Positions 1 through 6,191 of a stretch of DNA of 11,396 nucleotides are shown here, piece after piece. The notes under the pieces are model-generated. The model searched no databases. It saw nothing but the letters and a program-made list of their open reading frames with translations, and had not been told where the DNA came from. A program made the position numbers and the translations under genes. The DNA is from Gammaproteobacteria bacterium. GTDB taxonomy: Bacteria; Pseudomonadota; Gammaproteobacteria; Arenicellales; Poriferihabitantaceae. Every line of letters starts with the position of its first letter. The first letter of the stretch is position 1. Location of the stretch: the NCBI GenBank assembly GCA_009839585.1, contig VXPI01000252.1, forward strand, positions 1 through 11,396, written 5' to 3'.

Positions 1-193
1 GAGCGCCATCCGTAGATAAATGCTTCCAGTATTCTTTAAGGATTAGTCCAGTTTCATCAATTGCCACAATTTCTGATTTGACGAGATGATTCAACTTTTT
101 TATACAGGCTAACTGGCATAGTTCATTTGCGTGAATGTTGTCTCCACCGTTGGCCACTATTGGCACATTAGTGTCAACAACATACATCTTCAT
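1..193 (-). CDS. PIN-like nuclease-domain protein, C-terminus cut by window edge
   Basis: Partial gene; only the first 64 codons are present and the rest lies beyond base 1. The N-terminus reads MKMYVVDTNVPIVANG, the beta-strand plus DTN motif that opens PIN domains, with Asp7 as the expected first metal-binding acid. A later IVAIDETGLILKEYW segment gives Glu54, placed like the second conserved acid of PIN folds. PIN domains are usually Mg/Mn-dependent RNases, but the remaining acidic residues cannot be seen here. The ATG (193-191) overlaps the stop of the upstream ATPase as ATGA, so the two are translationally coupled. No strong Shine-Dalgarno is visible; a second ATG two codons in (187-185) is an alternative start. 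Inference: effector or partner of the ATPase. The PIN assignment rests on a short fragment. Confidence 0.7.
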   Translation of the reverse strand, partial: MKMYVVDTNVPIVANGGDNIHANELCQLACIKKLNHLVKSEIVAIDETGLILKEYWKHLSTDGA

Positions 194-1554
194 TTTGATT
201 GTTCCAACTTTCTTTTCAAGGAGGCCTCGGCTATGGCGGCCAGTTCACCCATCTCGTCCCCAAAAAAATTGTGCGGCCAAATTTCGATTTCGCCCCATTG
301 ATTCAGAGATAGGTCTGATGCAGTAGCCTGGCCCTTGTTCTGAGAAATAAAAAATAGTTTTACATCATCGGAGGGTAATTTTTCCTCGGCTACATGACGT
401 TGCAGTCCTCGCAACAAATGCTCGCTGTGGCTTTCCACTAGTATCTGTAAATTCCGGGATTTCACTACGCTATACATCACTCCAGCCAGCCCGCTTTGTG
501 CAGCAGGATGAAGGTGAATTTCAGGTTGTTCAATCAATACTGTAGAACCCCTGGGTACGTAGTACAAAAGCACTAGTGCCGGGAGTAATTGAGATACGCC
601 AAATCCTACATCGGTCAATGCGGTCGGGGGACTGGACCTGGAGGTTTGTACCATCGCATGATATAGATTGCTTCCTTTGGCTATCTCATCAAGGTGGAAA
701 TGGTGGATGAGGCCTAACTCTTTTAGCCAATAGGCAATCATCCATTCGAAGTCTCTTTTCCATGTTTTGTGTCCAAAGTTTCTCTGCTCTCCGTCTCGTC
801 TTGCTGCAAGAATTGCATCAATCGTACGCTCGCCACGTTGACCGACATCTATAGGACTGGAACCAGCCCATTGATATTCTCTCTTGGGATGTTCCCTTAG
901 AGGTCCCAAATAGTATATGGAATCAATGAGATCTTCATAGGCCTTCTCGAATTCATTTAGAAACCCGGCATTCTGATATAACCACATGATTTCATCCGGA
1001 AATAGGTGGGTCTTAATCGGAGAGCCAAGAGGCCATGCACGTCCTTTGTTACGTATGAAATTAAAATTTGGATTGTCTGTATCCAGGTTGTATTTGGTGT
1101 TTCCGGAACCGTTCTGCGACTCCAGTCGATATTTTACATCACCTATTTTATAACCCATCCGGTAACATTTTAGTCGGTCACGACTCCAGCCCATCTCACA
1201 CCACGTTTCAAGGTGACCGTTATTTATGGACAACTCGTTTGGAGTACCTTTTTGAACATCGATTTTGAGTTCCCTTGGAAGTTTCCAGGCAAGGTTCCAG
1301 CTTAATCGATTTTTCTGTTCATGCTTGTGGACCACATCGCCAAAAGTGCCTAAATTGACTAGGCCCGAAGGCCCTCCAAAATCAAGCACCAGACCTTGGT
1401 CGGTAGCGTTTTTTGTCTGTTTTAACATGAGAAGAAATTGAAGAATGCTGCTCTTTCCAGTACTATTTGCGCCAAAAAAGCCAGTTATTTTCCCGAATTC
1501 AATTTCTGCTTCACGCCATGCCTTGAAATTGCTGATAGTCATTTTCTTAAGCAT
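190..1554 (-). CDS. OLD/ABC-class AAA ATPase with DUF3696-like C-terminus
   Basis: Predicted soluble ATPase of 454 residues, of the class that includes RecF/SMC-like and OLD ATPases. Numbering from the chosen ATG, it has an N-terminal strand typical of the class (MTISNFKAW), Walker A GANSTGKS at 28-35, a signature-like DVGFGVSQLLP near 315, Walker B TVLIEQPEIHLHP near 338-350, and an H-loop-like LVESHSEHLLRGL near 372. The C-terminus (EIEIWPHNFFGDE, then a basic helix) resembles DUF3696, which often caps such ATPases. No TOPRIM nuclease domain is seen, so nuclease activity would have to come from the overlapping PIN-like gene. An upstream TTG at 1572 would add six residues, but GGAGG sits 5 bases before the ATG at 1554, so that ATG was chosen. 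The gene is more AT-rich by eye than the catabolic operon, consistent with acquisition by transfer. The target is unknown. Confidence 0.85.
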   Translation of the reverse strand: MLKKMTISNFKAWREAEIEFGKITGFFGANSTGKSSILQFLLMLKQTKNATDQGLVLDFGGPSGLVNLGTFGDVVHKHEQKNRLSWNLAWKLPRELKIDVQKGTPNELSINNGHLETWCEMGWSRDRLKCYRMGYKIGDVKYRLESQNGSGNTKYNLDTDNPNFNFIRNKGRAWPLGSPIKTHLFPDEIMWLYQNAGFLNEFEKAYEDLIDSIYYLGPLREHPKREYQWAGSSPIDVGQRGERTIDAILAARRDGEQRNFGHKTWKRDFEWMIAYWLKELGLIHHFHLDEIAKGSNLYHAMVQTSRSSPPTALTDVGFGVSQLLPALVLLYYVPRGSTVLIEQPEIHLHPAAQSGLAGVMYSVVKSRNLQILVESHSEHLLRGLQRHVAEEKLPSDDVKLFFISQNKGQATASDLSLNQWGEIEIWPHNFFGDEMGELAAIAEASLKRKLEQSK

Positions 1555-1559
1555 ATAAT

Positions 1560-1564
1560 CCTCC
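1560..1564 (-). promoter_or_regulatory. Shine-Dalgarno deciding the ATPase start
   Basis: On the minus strand GGAGG is followed by a 5-base spacer (ATTAT) and ATG at 1554. This near-consensus ribosome binding site lies inside the longer reading frame that begins at TTG 1572. It favours the ATG, which places the conserved ATPase N-terminal strand right after the start. Confidence 0.8.
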
Positions 1565-1751
1565 AGTCCCAAGCCAGAATTTTTTGTATGAATTGCGAGA
1601 TTTGAATATTCTTATGCAACCTTGAAATGCAACATCCCCCTTTACTTATCGAAATGGGAACTTTCCCGAATGAAGTGAAGGGAAGAAATCCTGTTCAGGG
1701 ATTCAGGGTATCGGCTCTGGCCGTCTATGGCATCAATCTCATGGAAACAGT

Positions 1752-1760
1752 ATCATAACA
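1752..1760 (-). promoter_or_regulatory. Possible extended -10 for the ATPase/PIN pair
   Basis: The minus strand reads TGTTATGAT, an extended -10 (TGn plus TATGAT, 5 of 6 to the sigma-70 consensus). No good -35 hexamer is present. The site would give a leader of roughly 190 bases to the ATPase ATG. Weak candidate from pattern matching alone. Confidence 0.2.
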
Positions 1761-1795
1761 CGCTCACCCGGCAGAACACCGGCACTTGCACCACC

Positions 1796-1818
1796 CACCT
1801 GCAGTCGATCAGCAGGTG
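1796..1818. repeat. Short inverted repeat in the intergenic gap
   Basis: CACCTGC at 1796-1802 and GCAGGTG at 1812-1818 are perfect 7-base inverted arms around a 9-base loop. There is no T-tract next to it, so it is not an intrinsic terminator. It could be an operator half-site pair or chance. Confidence 0.35.
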
Positions 1819-1978
1819 ATGAACCATGTGTCTGTTAGTCTTGCGAGAGTTAACGCATCATATTTCCATGTGATGATTGCCACCTCATGATGACTCACAT
1901 TTCCAGGCATTTTCGTCAATATTGAACATCTGCAGGGCTAATTTACTCTGGGATCATTCATACTGGTCAAGACAGCGA

Positions 1979-2006
1979 TTTGGAAAGGGTAGACAATTGA
2001 TATACT
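1979..2006 (+). promoter_or_regulatory. Possible extended -10 promoter for pgsA
   Basis: TGATATACT at 1998-2006 combines an extended TGn with TATACT (5 of 6 to TATAAT). TTTGGA at 1979-1984 is a poor -35 with a 16-base spacer. Transcription would start near 2013, leaving about 140 bases of leader before pgsA. It is the best plus-strand sigma-70-like site I could find in the gap. Confidence 0.35.
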
Positions 2007-2152
2007 CTCCAGTACAGATCATGCGATCCGACTGGTTTCCCGGGCACGCAAACTTGCATTGAACCACGGAGTTCTTCACCTATTGTGAGTCATGGGAGCC
2101 TGACAGTGCAAAATCATATCCCGAATCATATTTATCGACGGCCGCTGCCTTC

Positions 2153-2782
2153 ATGCTGAATCTACCCAATTCACTTACCCTTTTCCGGATTGGACTGGTG
2201 CCGATTCTGGTGATTGCCTATTTCCTCGATATACCCTACCGGGAGATGGTACTTGCTGGGATCTTTCTGCTGGCAGCCATTACCGACTGGCTTGATGGAT
2301 TTCTGGCTCGAATGCTTGGAGCTGTATCCGATCTGGGATCCTTTCTGGACCCGGTTGCTGACAAGTTGATCGTTGCCTGTGTGCTGGTATTGCTGGCCTC
2401 GGACCCAGACATACTGGCGCAGGTAGTTCACCCCGCCGTATTTTCGGTCGCGGTCTGCGTGATCATTGGACGTGAGATCGCCATATCGGCGTTGCGCGAA
2501 TGGATGTCGGAACTGGGGAGTCGGGGGGTGGTTTCGGTGAGCATGATGGGCAAGCTCAAGACCATGTTTCAGATGATATCGATAGTCTTGCTGCTGTATG
2601 CCGAGCCCGTGAATGACATGCCGGTATTTCGCATTGGCGAGATGATATTTTATTTGACAGCAATACTGACGTTATGGTCAATGTGGATATACTTGAAGTC
2701 CGCCTTTCCGATTCTTGTGCAAGATCCAAATGCAGTTCTGGGCTCGGGAGATATTGACGACCACACACAGGATAATTCGTGA
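2153..2782 (+). CDS. pgsA: CDP-diacylglycerol--glycerol-3-phosphate 3-phosphatidyltransferase
   Basis: Integral inner-membrane enzyme that makes phosphatidylglycerophosphate from CDP-diacylglycerol and glycerol-3-phosphate, the committed step to phosphatidylglycerol and cardiolipin. The full CDP-alcohol phosphotransferase motif is present: Asp45, Asp48-Gly49, Ala52-Arg53, Gly62, Asp66 and Asp70, with exact D-x2-DG-x2-AR-x8-G-x3-D-x3-D spacing. The start MLNLPNSLTLFRI is typical of PgsA. Hydrophobic segments lie near 12-25, 32-44, 72-83, 92-112, 139-150 and 163-180. The 209 residues are slightly longer than the roughly 180-residue E. coli enzyme, mainly through a polar acidic tail after about 190. 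No good Shine-Dalgarno precedes the ATG, and there is no upstream in-frame ATG before it. In many gammaproteobacteria pgsA follows uvrC; here it stands alone and converges on the leucine operon. Confidence 0.95.
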   Translation: MLNLPNSLTLFRIGLVPILVIAYFLDIPYREMVLAGIFLLAAITDWLDGFLARMLGAVSDLGSFLDPVADKLIVACVLVLLASDPDILAQVVHPAVFSVAVCVIIGREIAISALREWMSELGSRGVVSVSMMGKLKTMFQMISIVLLLYAEPVNDMPVFRIGEMIFYLTAILTLWSMWIYLKSAFPILVQDPNAVLGSGDIDDHTQDNS

Positions 2783-2820
2783 ACCCTGGCGGGTACCTGA
2801 AAAACGACTTAACCTGTTTT

Positions 2821-2850
2821 CCCTTCAGTCAAGCAACTTGCTGAACAGGG
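2821..2850. other. Imperfect stem-loop at the convergent gene ends
   Basis: CCC-TTCAG-t-CAAG (2821-2833) can pair with CTTG-CTGAA-ca-GGG (2837-2850) around a CAA loop, about 12 pairs with two bulges. It overlaps the last codons and stop of the leftward racemase-family gene and lies about 40 bases after the pgsA stop. No T-tract follows it in either direction, so it is not a classical intrinsic terminator. It may slow polymerase or protect 3' ends. Confidence 0.3.
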
Positions 2851-3589
2851 ATCCCAAGCCCCTGGGTTGTGTCGCAAGTCCAGCCAACCGCAGGGTATGC
2901 CATGCCATTGCGTGATTGGATGACGTTATCGGCAGTCCGATATCTTTCTCCAGCTGCTCGCAAAATCTCACCATCTTGATTGAAGTGCAGGAAACGAACA
3001 CCGCATCCACTTCATTGGATTGCGTTATTTCCCAGACAGCCTTTTCAATAGATGCCTGAGAGATGCGGGAGACTACTGAATCTCGGTCTTCTTCAAATGT
3101 ACCGAGCACCGGTACGTCAAATCCACCCCTTTGAATGTGCCTTGCAACGGTCTTGTTGACTTCTTCTATATAAGGGGTAATCAGTCCTATGCGTTTTGCG
3201 CCAAATGCTCCAAATGCTGCGAAGGCCGCAGTAATTGGAGTCGTGACCGTAGATTCGGGCTTGGCTCTTCTGATGAGCCGAAATACCTCCTCTTCACCGA
3301 TGGTCATGGTCGCAGATGTGCATCCATAGGCAATCACGTCAATCTCGCTGCCGGGAGTCAGGATAGAGGCACAATCCGTAATCCTGCCGTTCATGTCAGC
3401 CAGGCTTTCCAGGGTGATCGAGTCGGTGTTGGCTATACGGCTGTGGTGCAGGCGAACCGTGGGAAATTTCTCGAGAATAAGTCGGAATTCGTCCTCAATT
3501 GTATAGTCGGTCGCCAGAACAATGAGTCCAACACTCGGGGTTTCCTCAAAGCGGGAATCAATCTCATATGGAAAAATCTTGGTCAACAT
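2825..3589 (-). CDS. Asp/Glu racemase-superfamily protein (maleate isomerase / EutA-like)
   Basis: Soluble 254-residue protein of the two-cysteine aspartate/glutamate racemase superfamily, closest in feel to maleate cis-trans isomerase, arylmalonate decarboxylase and the EutA proteins of ectoine clusters. Both catalytic cysteines are present in their motifs: Cys90 in VIAYGCTSATMTIGEE and Cys201 in VFVSCTSIKMV. The ending SSNHAMAWHTLRLAG is also typical. Having both cysteines argues for isomerase or racemase chemistry, because arylmalonate decarboxylases keep only one. It is the last gene of the minus-strand operon, 43 bases after the DUF2889 stop, the widest gap in the run, so expression may be partly independent. 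The ATG is preceded only by a weak CCAGAG. The substrate is unknown, and none of the other ectoine genes is nearby, so no gene name is given. Confidence 0.85.
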   Translation of the reverse strand: MLTKIFPYEIDSRFEETPSVGLIVLATDYTIEDEFRLILEKFPTVRLHHSRIANTDSITLESLADMNGRITDCASILTPGSEIDVIAYGCTSATMTIGEEEVFRLIRRAKPESTVTTPITAAFAAFGAFGAKRIGLITPYIEEVNKTVARHIQRGGFDVPVLGTFEEDRDSVVSRISQASIEKAVWEITQSNEVDAVFVSCTSIKMVRFCEQLEKDIGLPITSSNHAMAWHTLRLAGLATQPRGLGSLFSKLLD

Positions 3590-3632
3590 GGCTCTGGAAT
3601 GGGGTATCAGACATGCCGGAAAATACCATCAT

Positions 3633-4193
3633 TCAGGAATTGTCCGGACTGCTTTCATGAAACTCAGGCCACATGACCTTGACGATAGCGCTGTTTCTGG
3701 CCAGAGACTTGCATTGATCAATAATTGCCGGCATATCCCTGCTGGATTGCTCTCGTTCTCTTTCCTCTATTGCCCAGTGCATGGTTTGATAAGCGGTGGT
3801 CGACACCGGCCCCAGTAGTTCCATGACATGAGTGCAGCTTTCGGTTCGGGCAATCAGATCTCGGGCCTTGCGCATCCAGCCTGCTTCAATTTTAAGGCCC
3901 ACAAGTCGACTCATTGCATCACTTGCACTTCTACAAAGTAAAAAGGGGGTAGAGGGCATCTCTACGCGGACACCTCGAATGACCAGGTCCAGATCAAGAG
4001 TCAGGCAAACGGACATATTGTGAATCGCATCCCCGGGCCGGATTTCTCCGCGCTCATGATTGGAGATGCTGTAGGTTTTTTCATCCGTCAGAGTAGCTTC
4101 AATATCCCACAACCCGTCATCTCTCTCATACCCGTGACACTGAATTGACCGGGTGTGCAAATGCCTTCGACTGGCTATTTCCCGATGCTTCAC
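3633..4193 (-). CDS. DUF2889 family protein
   Basis: A 186-residue protein of unknown function that I assign to DUF2889 from its pattern. An N-terminal HTRSIQCHGYERDDGLWDIE stretch (13-32) leads into strands with a D-K-x-Y motif. RGEIRPGDAIHNM is near 48-60, LVGLKIEAGW near 97-106, a CTHVMELLGP segment near 120-129, and AIIDQCKSLARNSAIV near 156-171. No transmembrane segment or signal peptide is seen. Conserved Cys19, Cys120, His122 and Glu125 could form a ligand or metal site; this is inference only. The start is GTG at 4193, overlapping the thioesterase stop as GTGA, so translation is coupled. Family members occur in or near CoA-linked catabolic clusters, but no reaction is established that I know of. 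Confidence 0.8.
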   Translation of the reverse strand: MKHREIASRRHLHTRSIQCHGYERDDGLWDIEATLTDEKTYSISNHERGEIRPGDAIHNMSVCLTLDLDLVIRGVRVEMPSTPFLLCRSASDAMSRLVGLKIEAGWMRKARDLIARTESCTHVMELLGPVSTTAYQTMHWAIEEREREQSSRDMPAIIDQCKSLARNSAIVKVMWPEFHESSPDNS

Positions 4194-4609
4194 CGTTCTC
4201 TCGGATACAGAATAAACTGGGTACAGCGAAATTCGGCAATCCTTTTGCCGGTGGTCTTTTCAGTCACGGTTGCGTCCCAGACCTGGGTCTTTCTTCCCTT
4301 GTGAATGCAATCAGCCCGACACTGCAATATGCCTTCTCCAACCCCTCGTATGAAATTGCACTTGAGCTCTATGGTAGTGAAGGCTTCGGCATCCTCGGGT
4401 AGGTTTGCATAGGTTGCATACCCGGCTGCCGTGTCTGCCAGGGCCACGACACTTCCCCCATGAACAGATTTCAGGATATTCAGATGAGAGGTTTTAATGG
4501 GCATTTCAAGAATGGCCGATGACTCGCCGATTTCGATGGCAACCATGCCGAGGAATCCGGGAAGATTATTCCTGTCTCCATTATTGATAAACTCAGGCGT
4601 GAATCTCAT
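4190..4609 (-). CDS. PaaI-like hotdog-fold acyl-CoA thioesterase
   Basis: Predicted cytosolic thioesterase of 139 residues, the usual length for a single hotdog domain. It carries the PaaI-type motif VHGGSVVALADTAAG, with His50-Gly51-Gly52 on the loop before the central helix and Asp59 as the likely catalytic acid. Such enzymes hydrolyse acyl-CoA thioesters, often to release CoA from dead-end or toxic intermediates. The ATG is 3 bases after the HAD gene stop and has GGAG at 4621-4618 with an 8-base spacer. The downstream end overlaps the DUF2889 GTG start. In this operon it could salvage CoA from branched or hydroxylated acyl-CoAs made by the leucine pathway, but the substrate is not readable from sequence. 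Confidence 0.87.
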   Translation of the reverse strand: MRFTPEFINNGDRNNLPGFLGMVAIEIGESSAILEMPIKTSHLNILKSVHGGSVVALADTAAGYATYANLPEDAEAFTTIELKCNFIRGVGEGILQCRADCIHKGRKTQVWDATVTEKTTGKRIAEFRCTQFILYPRER

Positions 4610-4612
4610 GAA

Positions 4613-5284
4613 TCAATCTCCAGTGAACTCGACAATACGCTCCAGAGAGTCGATCACGGCGGTTGGCTTGAATTCCCATGGGTCAAGTACGACTTGCTTG
4701 TTTCGGCGAACCCAGAGGGTATTCATATCCACTGCTGAAGCACCAATAACGTCGAACCCGTTGCTGGATATTAGCCAGGCATTGTCCGGACTACTGCCAG
4801 TGAATTCCATGAAGTACTGATAGGTTTTGGGCGAGGGCTTGAAGGTTTCTATATCATCAACACTCACGGTTTCACCAAAATAGCCACGGATTCCTGCATT
4901 TTCCAGAACCCGGTCGACAGCTTCCCGTTGTCCATTTGAAAATGCATGCATTTCACAGCCAGTATCTTTCAGTTTCTCCAGTCCTGAAACTGCATCCGGA
5001 AATGCAGGCAGTGTTTCATAAGCAGCAATCAGGCCTTGAAACTGGTCTTCAGTAAATGAATGTCCATGAGATTCTGCAGTATGTTGCAAGGCATTTCGAG
5101 TGCATGCCGAAAAATCCTGATAGCGTTGCATAAGCCCACGCCGAAATGTGTATTCCAGCTGTTTTTCGCGCCAGGCAATCGAAAAACCAGTTGCAGAATT
5201 TCCGATCATGGTCTCGAGGAGGGTGATTACGCCATGCGTATCAATCAAAGTTCCATATACGTCAAACCCTATTACCTGTTTCAT
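4613..5284 (-). CDS. Haloacid dehalogenase type II (L-2-haloacid dehalogenase-like HAD hydrolase)
   Basis: HAD-superfamily hydrolase of 223 residues, the usual length for L-2-haloacid dehalogenases, which turn (S)-2-haloacids into (R)-2-hydroxyacids. The nucleophile motif FDVYGTLID gives Asp8 and Thr12; REKQLEYTFRRG gives Arg39; SNG gives Ser116 and Asn117; FKPSPKTYQY gives Lys149 and Tyr155; ISSNGFDVIGA gives Ser173, Asn175 and Asp178. Every one lies exactly two positions below its counterpart in Pseudomonas L-DEX (Asp10, Thr14, Arg41, Ser118, Lys151, Tyr157, Ser175, Asn177, Asp180). A TTG at 5302 would add six residues, but GAGGTG at 5294-5289 and the start only one base after the HMG-CoA lyase stop favour ATG 5284. 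The physiological substrate may be something other than a haloacid. Confidence 0.88.
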   Translation of the reverse strand: MKQVIGFDVYGTLIDTHGVITLLETMIGNSATGFSIAWREKQLEYTFRRGLMQRYQDFSACTRNALQHTAESHGHSFTEDQFQGLIAAYETLPAFPDAVSGLEKLKDTGCEMHAFSNGQREAVDRVLENAGIRGYFGETVSVDDIETFKPSPKTYQYFMEFTGSSPDNAWLISSNGFDVIGASAVDMNTLWVRRNKQVVLDPWEFKPTAVIDSLERIVEFTGD

Positions 5285-5285
5285 G

Positions 5286-6191
5286 TTACACCTCGAAATC
5301 AATGGGGGTGGCGCGATTCACCTTGGACATGACCGGACGATCAAGCAAGCTGCATATGGATCGCCCGATGGCGATTAGCCTGCCCAGATCTATGCCATGG
5401 TGAATGCTCATTCCATCAAGCATGTAGACTACATCTTCCGTAGCTACATTACCGCTAGCTCCGGGGGCGTAAGGACATCCACCAAGCCCAGCCACAGAGG
5501 AGTCGACAACACTGATTCCTGCTTGAAGGGCAACCAGGATATTCGCCAGCGCTTGTCCATATGTGTCATGAAAGTGCACGGCAAGCCGACCGACCGGAAT
5601 ATGCGGAGTGATTGTATCGATCAATACACGGGTAGCTATCGGCGTACCGATTCCAATGGTATCTCCCAAAGAAATTTCATAGCACCCGATATCTTCCAGA
5701 GCACCCGCAACATACAAGACCTTTTCGGGTGATATGGCACCTGCATAGGGACAGCCCAGTACACAAGAAATGTATCCACGCACTTTGAGTCCTTGATCAA
5801 TCGCTGTTTTTGCGACCTCGGAGAAACGCCGGATACTTTCGCTGATGCTGCAATTGATGTTTTTCTGGCTGAATGTCTCCGAGGCAGCGGCAAATACGGC
5901 AATTTCCCTTGCTCCCGCAGACAGGGCACTTTCAAGTCCGCGCATGTTGGGAACCAATACCGGATAACCTACTTCCGCATCCAGATTCAGCCCGGAGAGC
6001 ACCTGGTCCGTGTCTGACACTTGAGGCAGAAGATCAGGGCGAACAAAGCTGCCTGCTTCGATTTGCTTCAGGCCTGCCCCAGTTAGACCCTGAACCAGTC
6101 TGATACGTTCCGGGACGGGAAGAACCCTGGATTCGTTCTGCAATCCATCACGAGGTCCGACTTCGACAATTTTGACTGACTCTGGAATCAT
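5286..6191 (-). CDS. liuE: Hydroxymethylglutaryl-CoA lyase
   Basis: Cytosolic metal-dependent lyase of 301 residues that cleaves HMG-CoA to acetyl-CoA and acetoacetate, the last step of leucine breakdown. The opening VEVGPRDGLQNE supplies Arg14 and Asp15. HFHDTYGQ supplies the metal ligands His206 and His208, and the signature loop SSVAGLGGCPYAPGASGN supplies catalytic Cys239 and metal-binding Asn248. All fall 27 positions below the human enzyme residues (Arg41, Asp42, His233, His235, Cys266, Asn275), as expected without the mitochondrial leader. The ATG overlaps the stop of the carboxylase alpha gene as ATGA, and no separate strong Shine-Dalgarno is seen, so translation probably depends on coupling. 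The stop is one base before the HAD gene ATG. Confidence 0.96.
   Translation of the reverse strand: MIPESVKIVEVGPRDGLQNESRVLPVPERIRLVQGLTGAGLKQIEAGSFVRPDLLPQVSDTDQVLSGLNLDAEVGYPVLVPNMRGLESALSAGAREIAVFAAASETFSQKNINCSISESIRRFSEVAKTAIDQGLKVRGYISCVLGCPYAGAISPEKVLYVAGALEDIGCYEISLGDTIGIGTPIATRVLIDTITPHIPVGRLAVHFHDTYGQALANILVALQAGISVVDSSVAGLGGCPYAPGASGNVATEDVVYMLDGMSIHHGIDLGRLIAIGRSICSLLDRPVMSKVNRATPIDFEV
5289..5294 (-). promoter_or_regulatory. Shine-Dalgarno deciding the HAD gene start
   Basis: GAGGTG on the minus strand lies 4 bases before ATG 5284 and overlaps the last codons of the HMG-CoA lyase gene. It supports the ATG over the upstream in-frame TTG at 5302 and makes the junction a coupled one. 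Confidence 0.75.

Larger units (their letters stand above)
1555..2152. other. Divergent intergenic region, no gene recognised
   Basis: About 600 bases separate the leftward ATPase/PIN pair from rightward pgsA. Short open frames on both strands have no recognisable motif, plausible RBS or family resemblance. No tRNA-like T-arm or acceptor pairing was found. A short inverted repeat, CACCTGC / GCAGGTG (1796-1802 and 1812-1818, 9-base loop), is the clearest local structure. The region must hold promoters for both flanking units; weak candidates are listed separately. It could also be a decayed remnant of a gene, but nothing readable supports that. Confidence 0.6.

Noticed and set aside
1555..1572. 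Six-residue N-terminal extension of the ATPase from TTG 1572
   Set aside because: GGAGG with 5-base spacing lies inside that extension and points to ATG 1554; the conserved N-terminal strand follows the ATG.
1877..2062. Small plus-strand open frame of 61 codons before pgsA
   Set aside because: No RBS, no recognisable motif and an ordinary length for chance; checked for UvrC-like C-terminal residues without success.
1555..2152. tRNA, CRISPR or insertion-sequence remnant in the gap
   Set aside because: No T-arm consensus, no regularly spaced repeats and no transposase-like reading frame or terminal inverted repeats were found.
2783..2850. Intrinsic terminator after pgsA or the operon
   Set aside because: A stem can form, but no run of T follows it on either strand.
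2825..3589. Naming the last gene eutA (ectoine utilisation)
   Set aside because: Resemblance is only at superfamily level and no EutB, EutC, DoeA or DoeB partner is present.
3636..4810. Repeated ATTGTCCGGACT near 3643 and 4784
   Set aside because: Each copy encodes an ordinary SSPDN segment in a different gene; a 12-base match with no flanking similarity is likely chance.
5285..5302. Six-residue N-terminal extension of the HAD protein from TTG 5302
   Set aside because: It would overlap HMG-CoA lyase, while GAGGTG is well placed for ATG 5284 and the latter gives the exact L-DEX residue offset.
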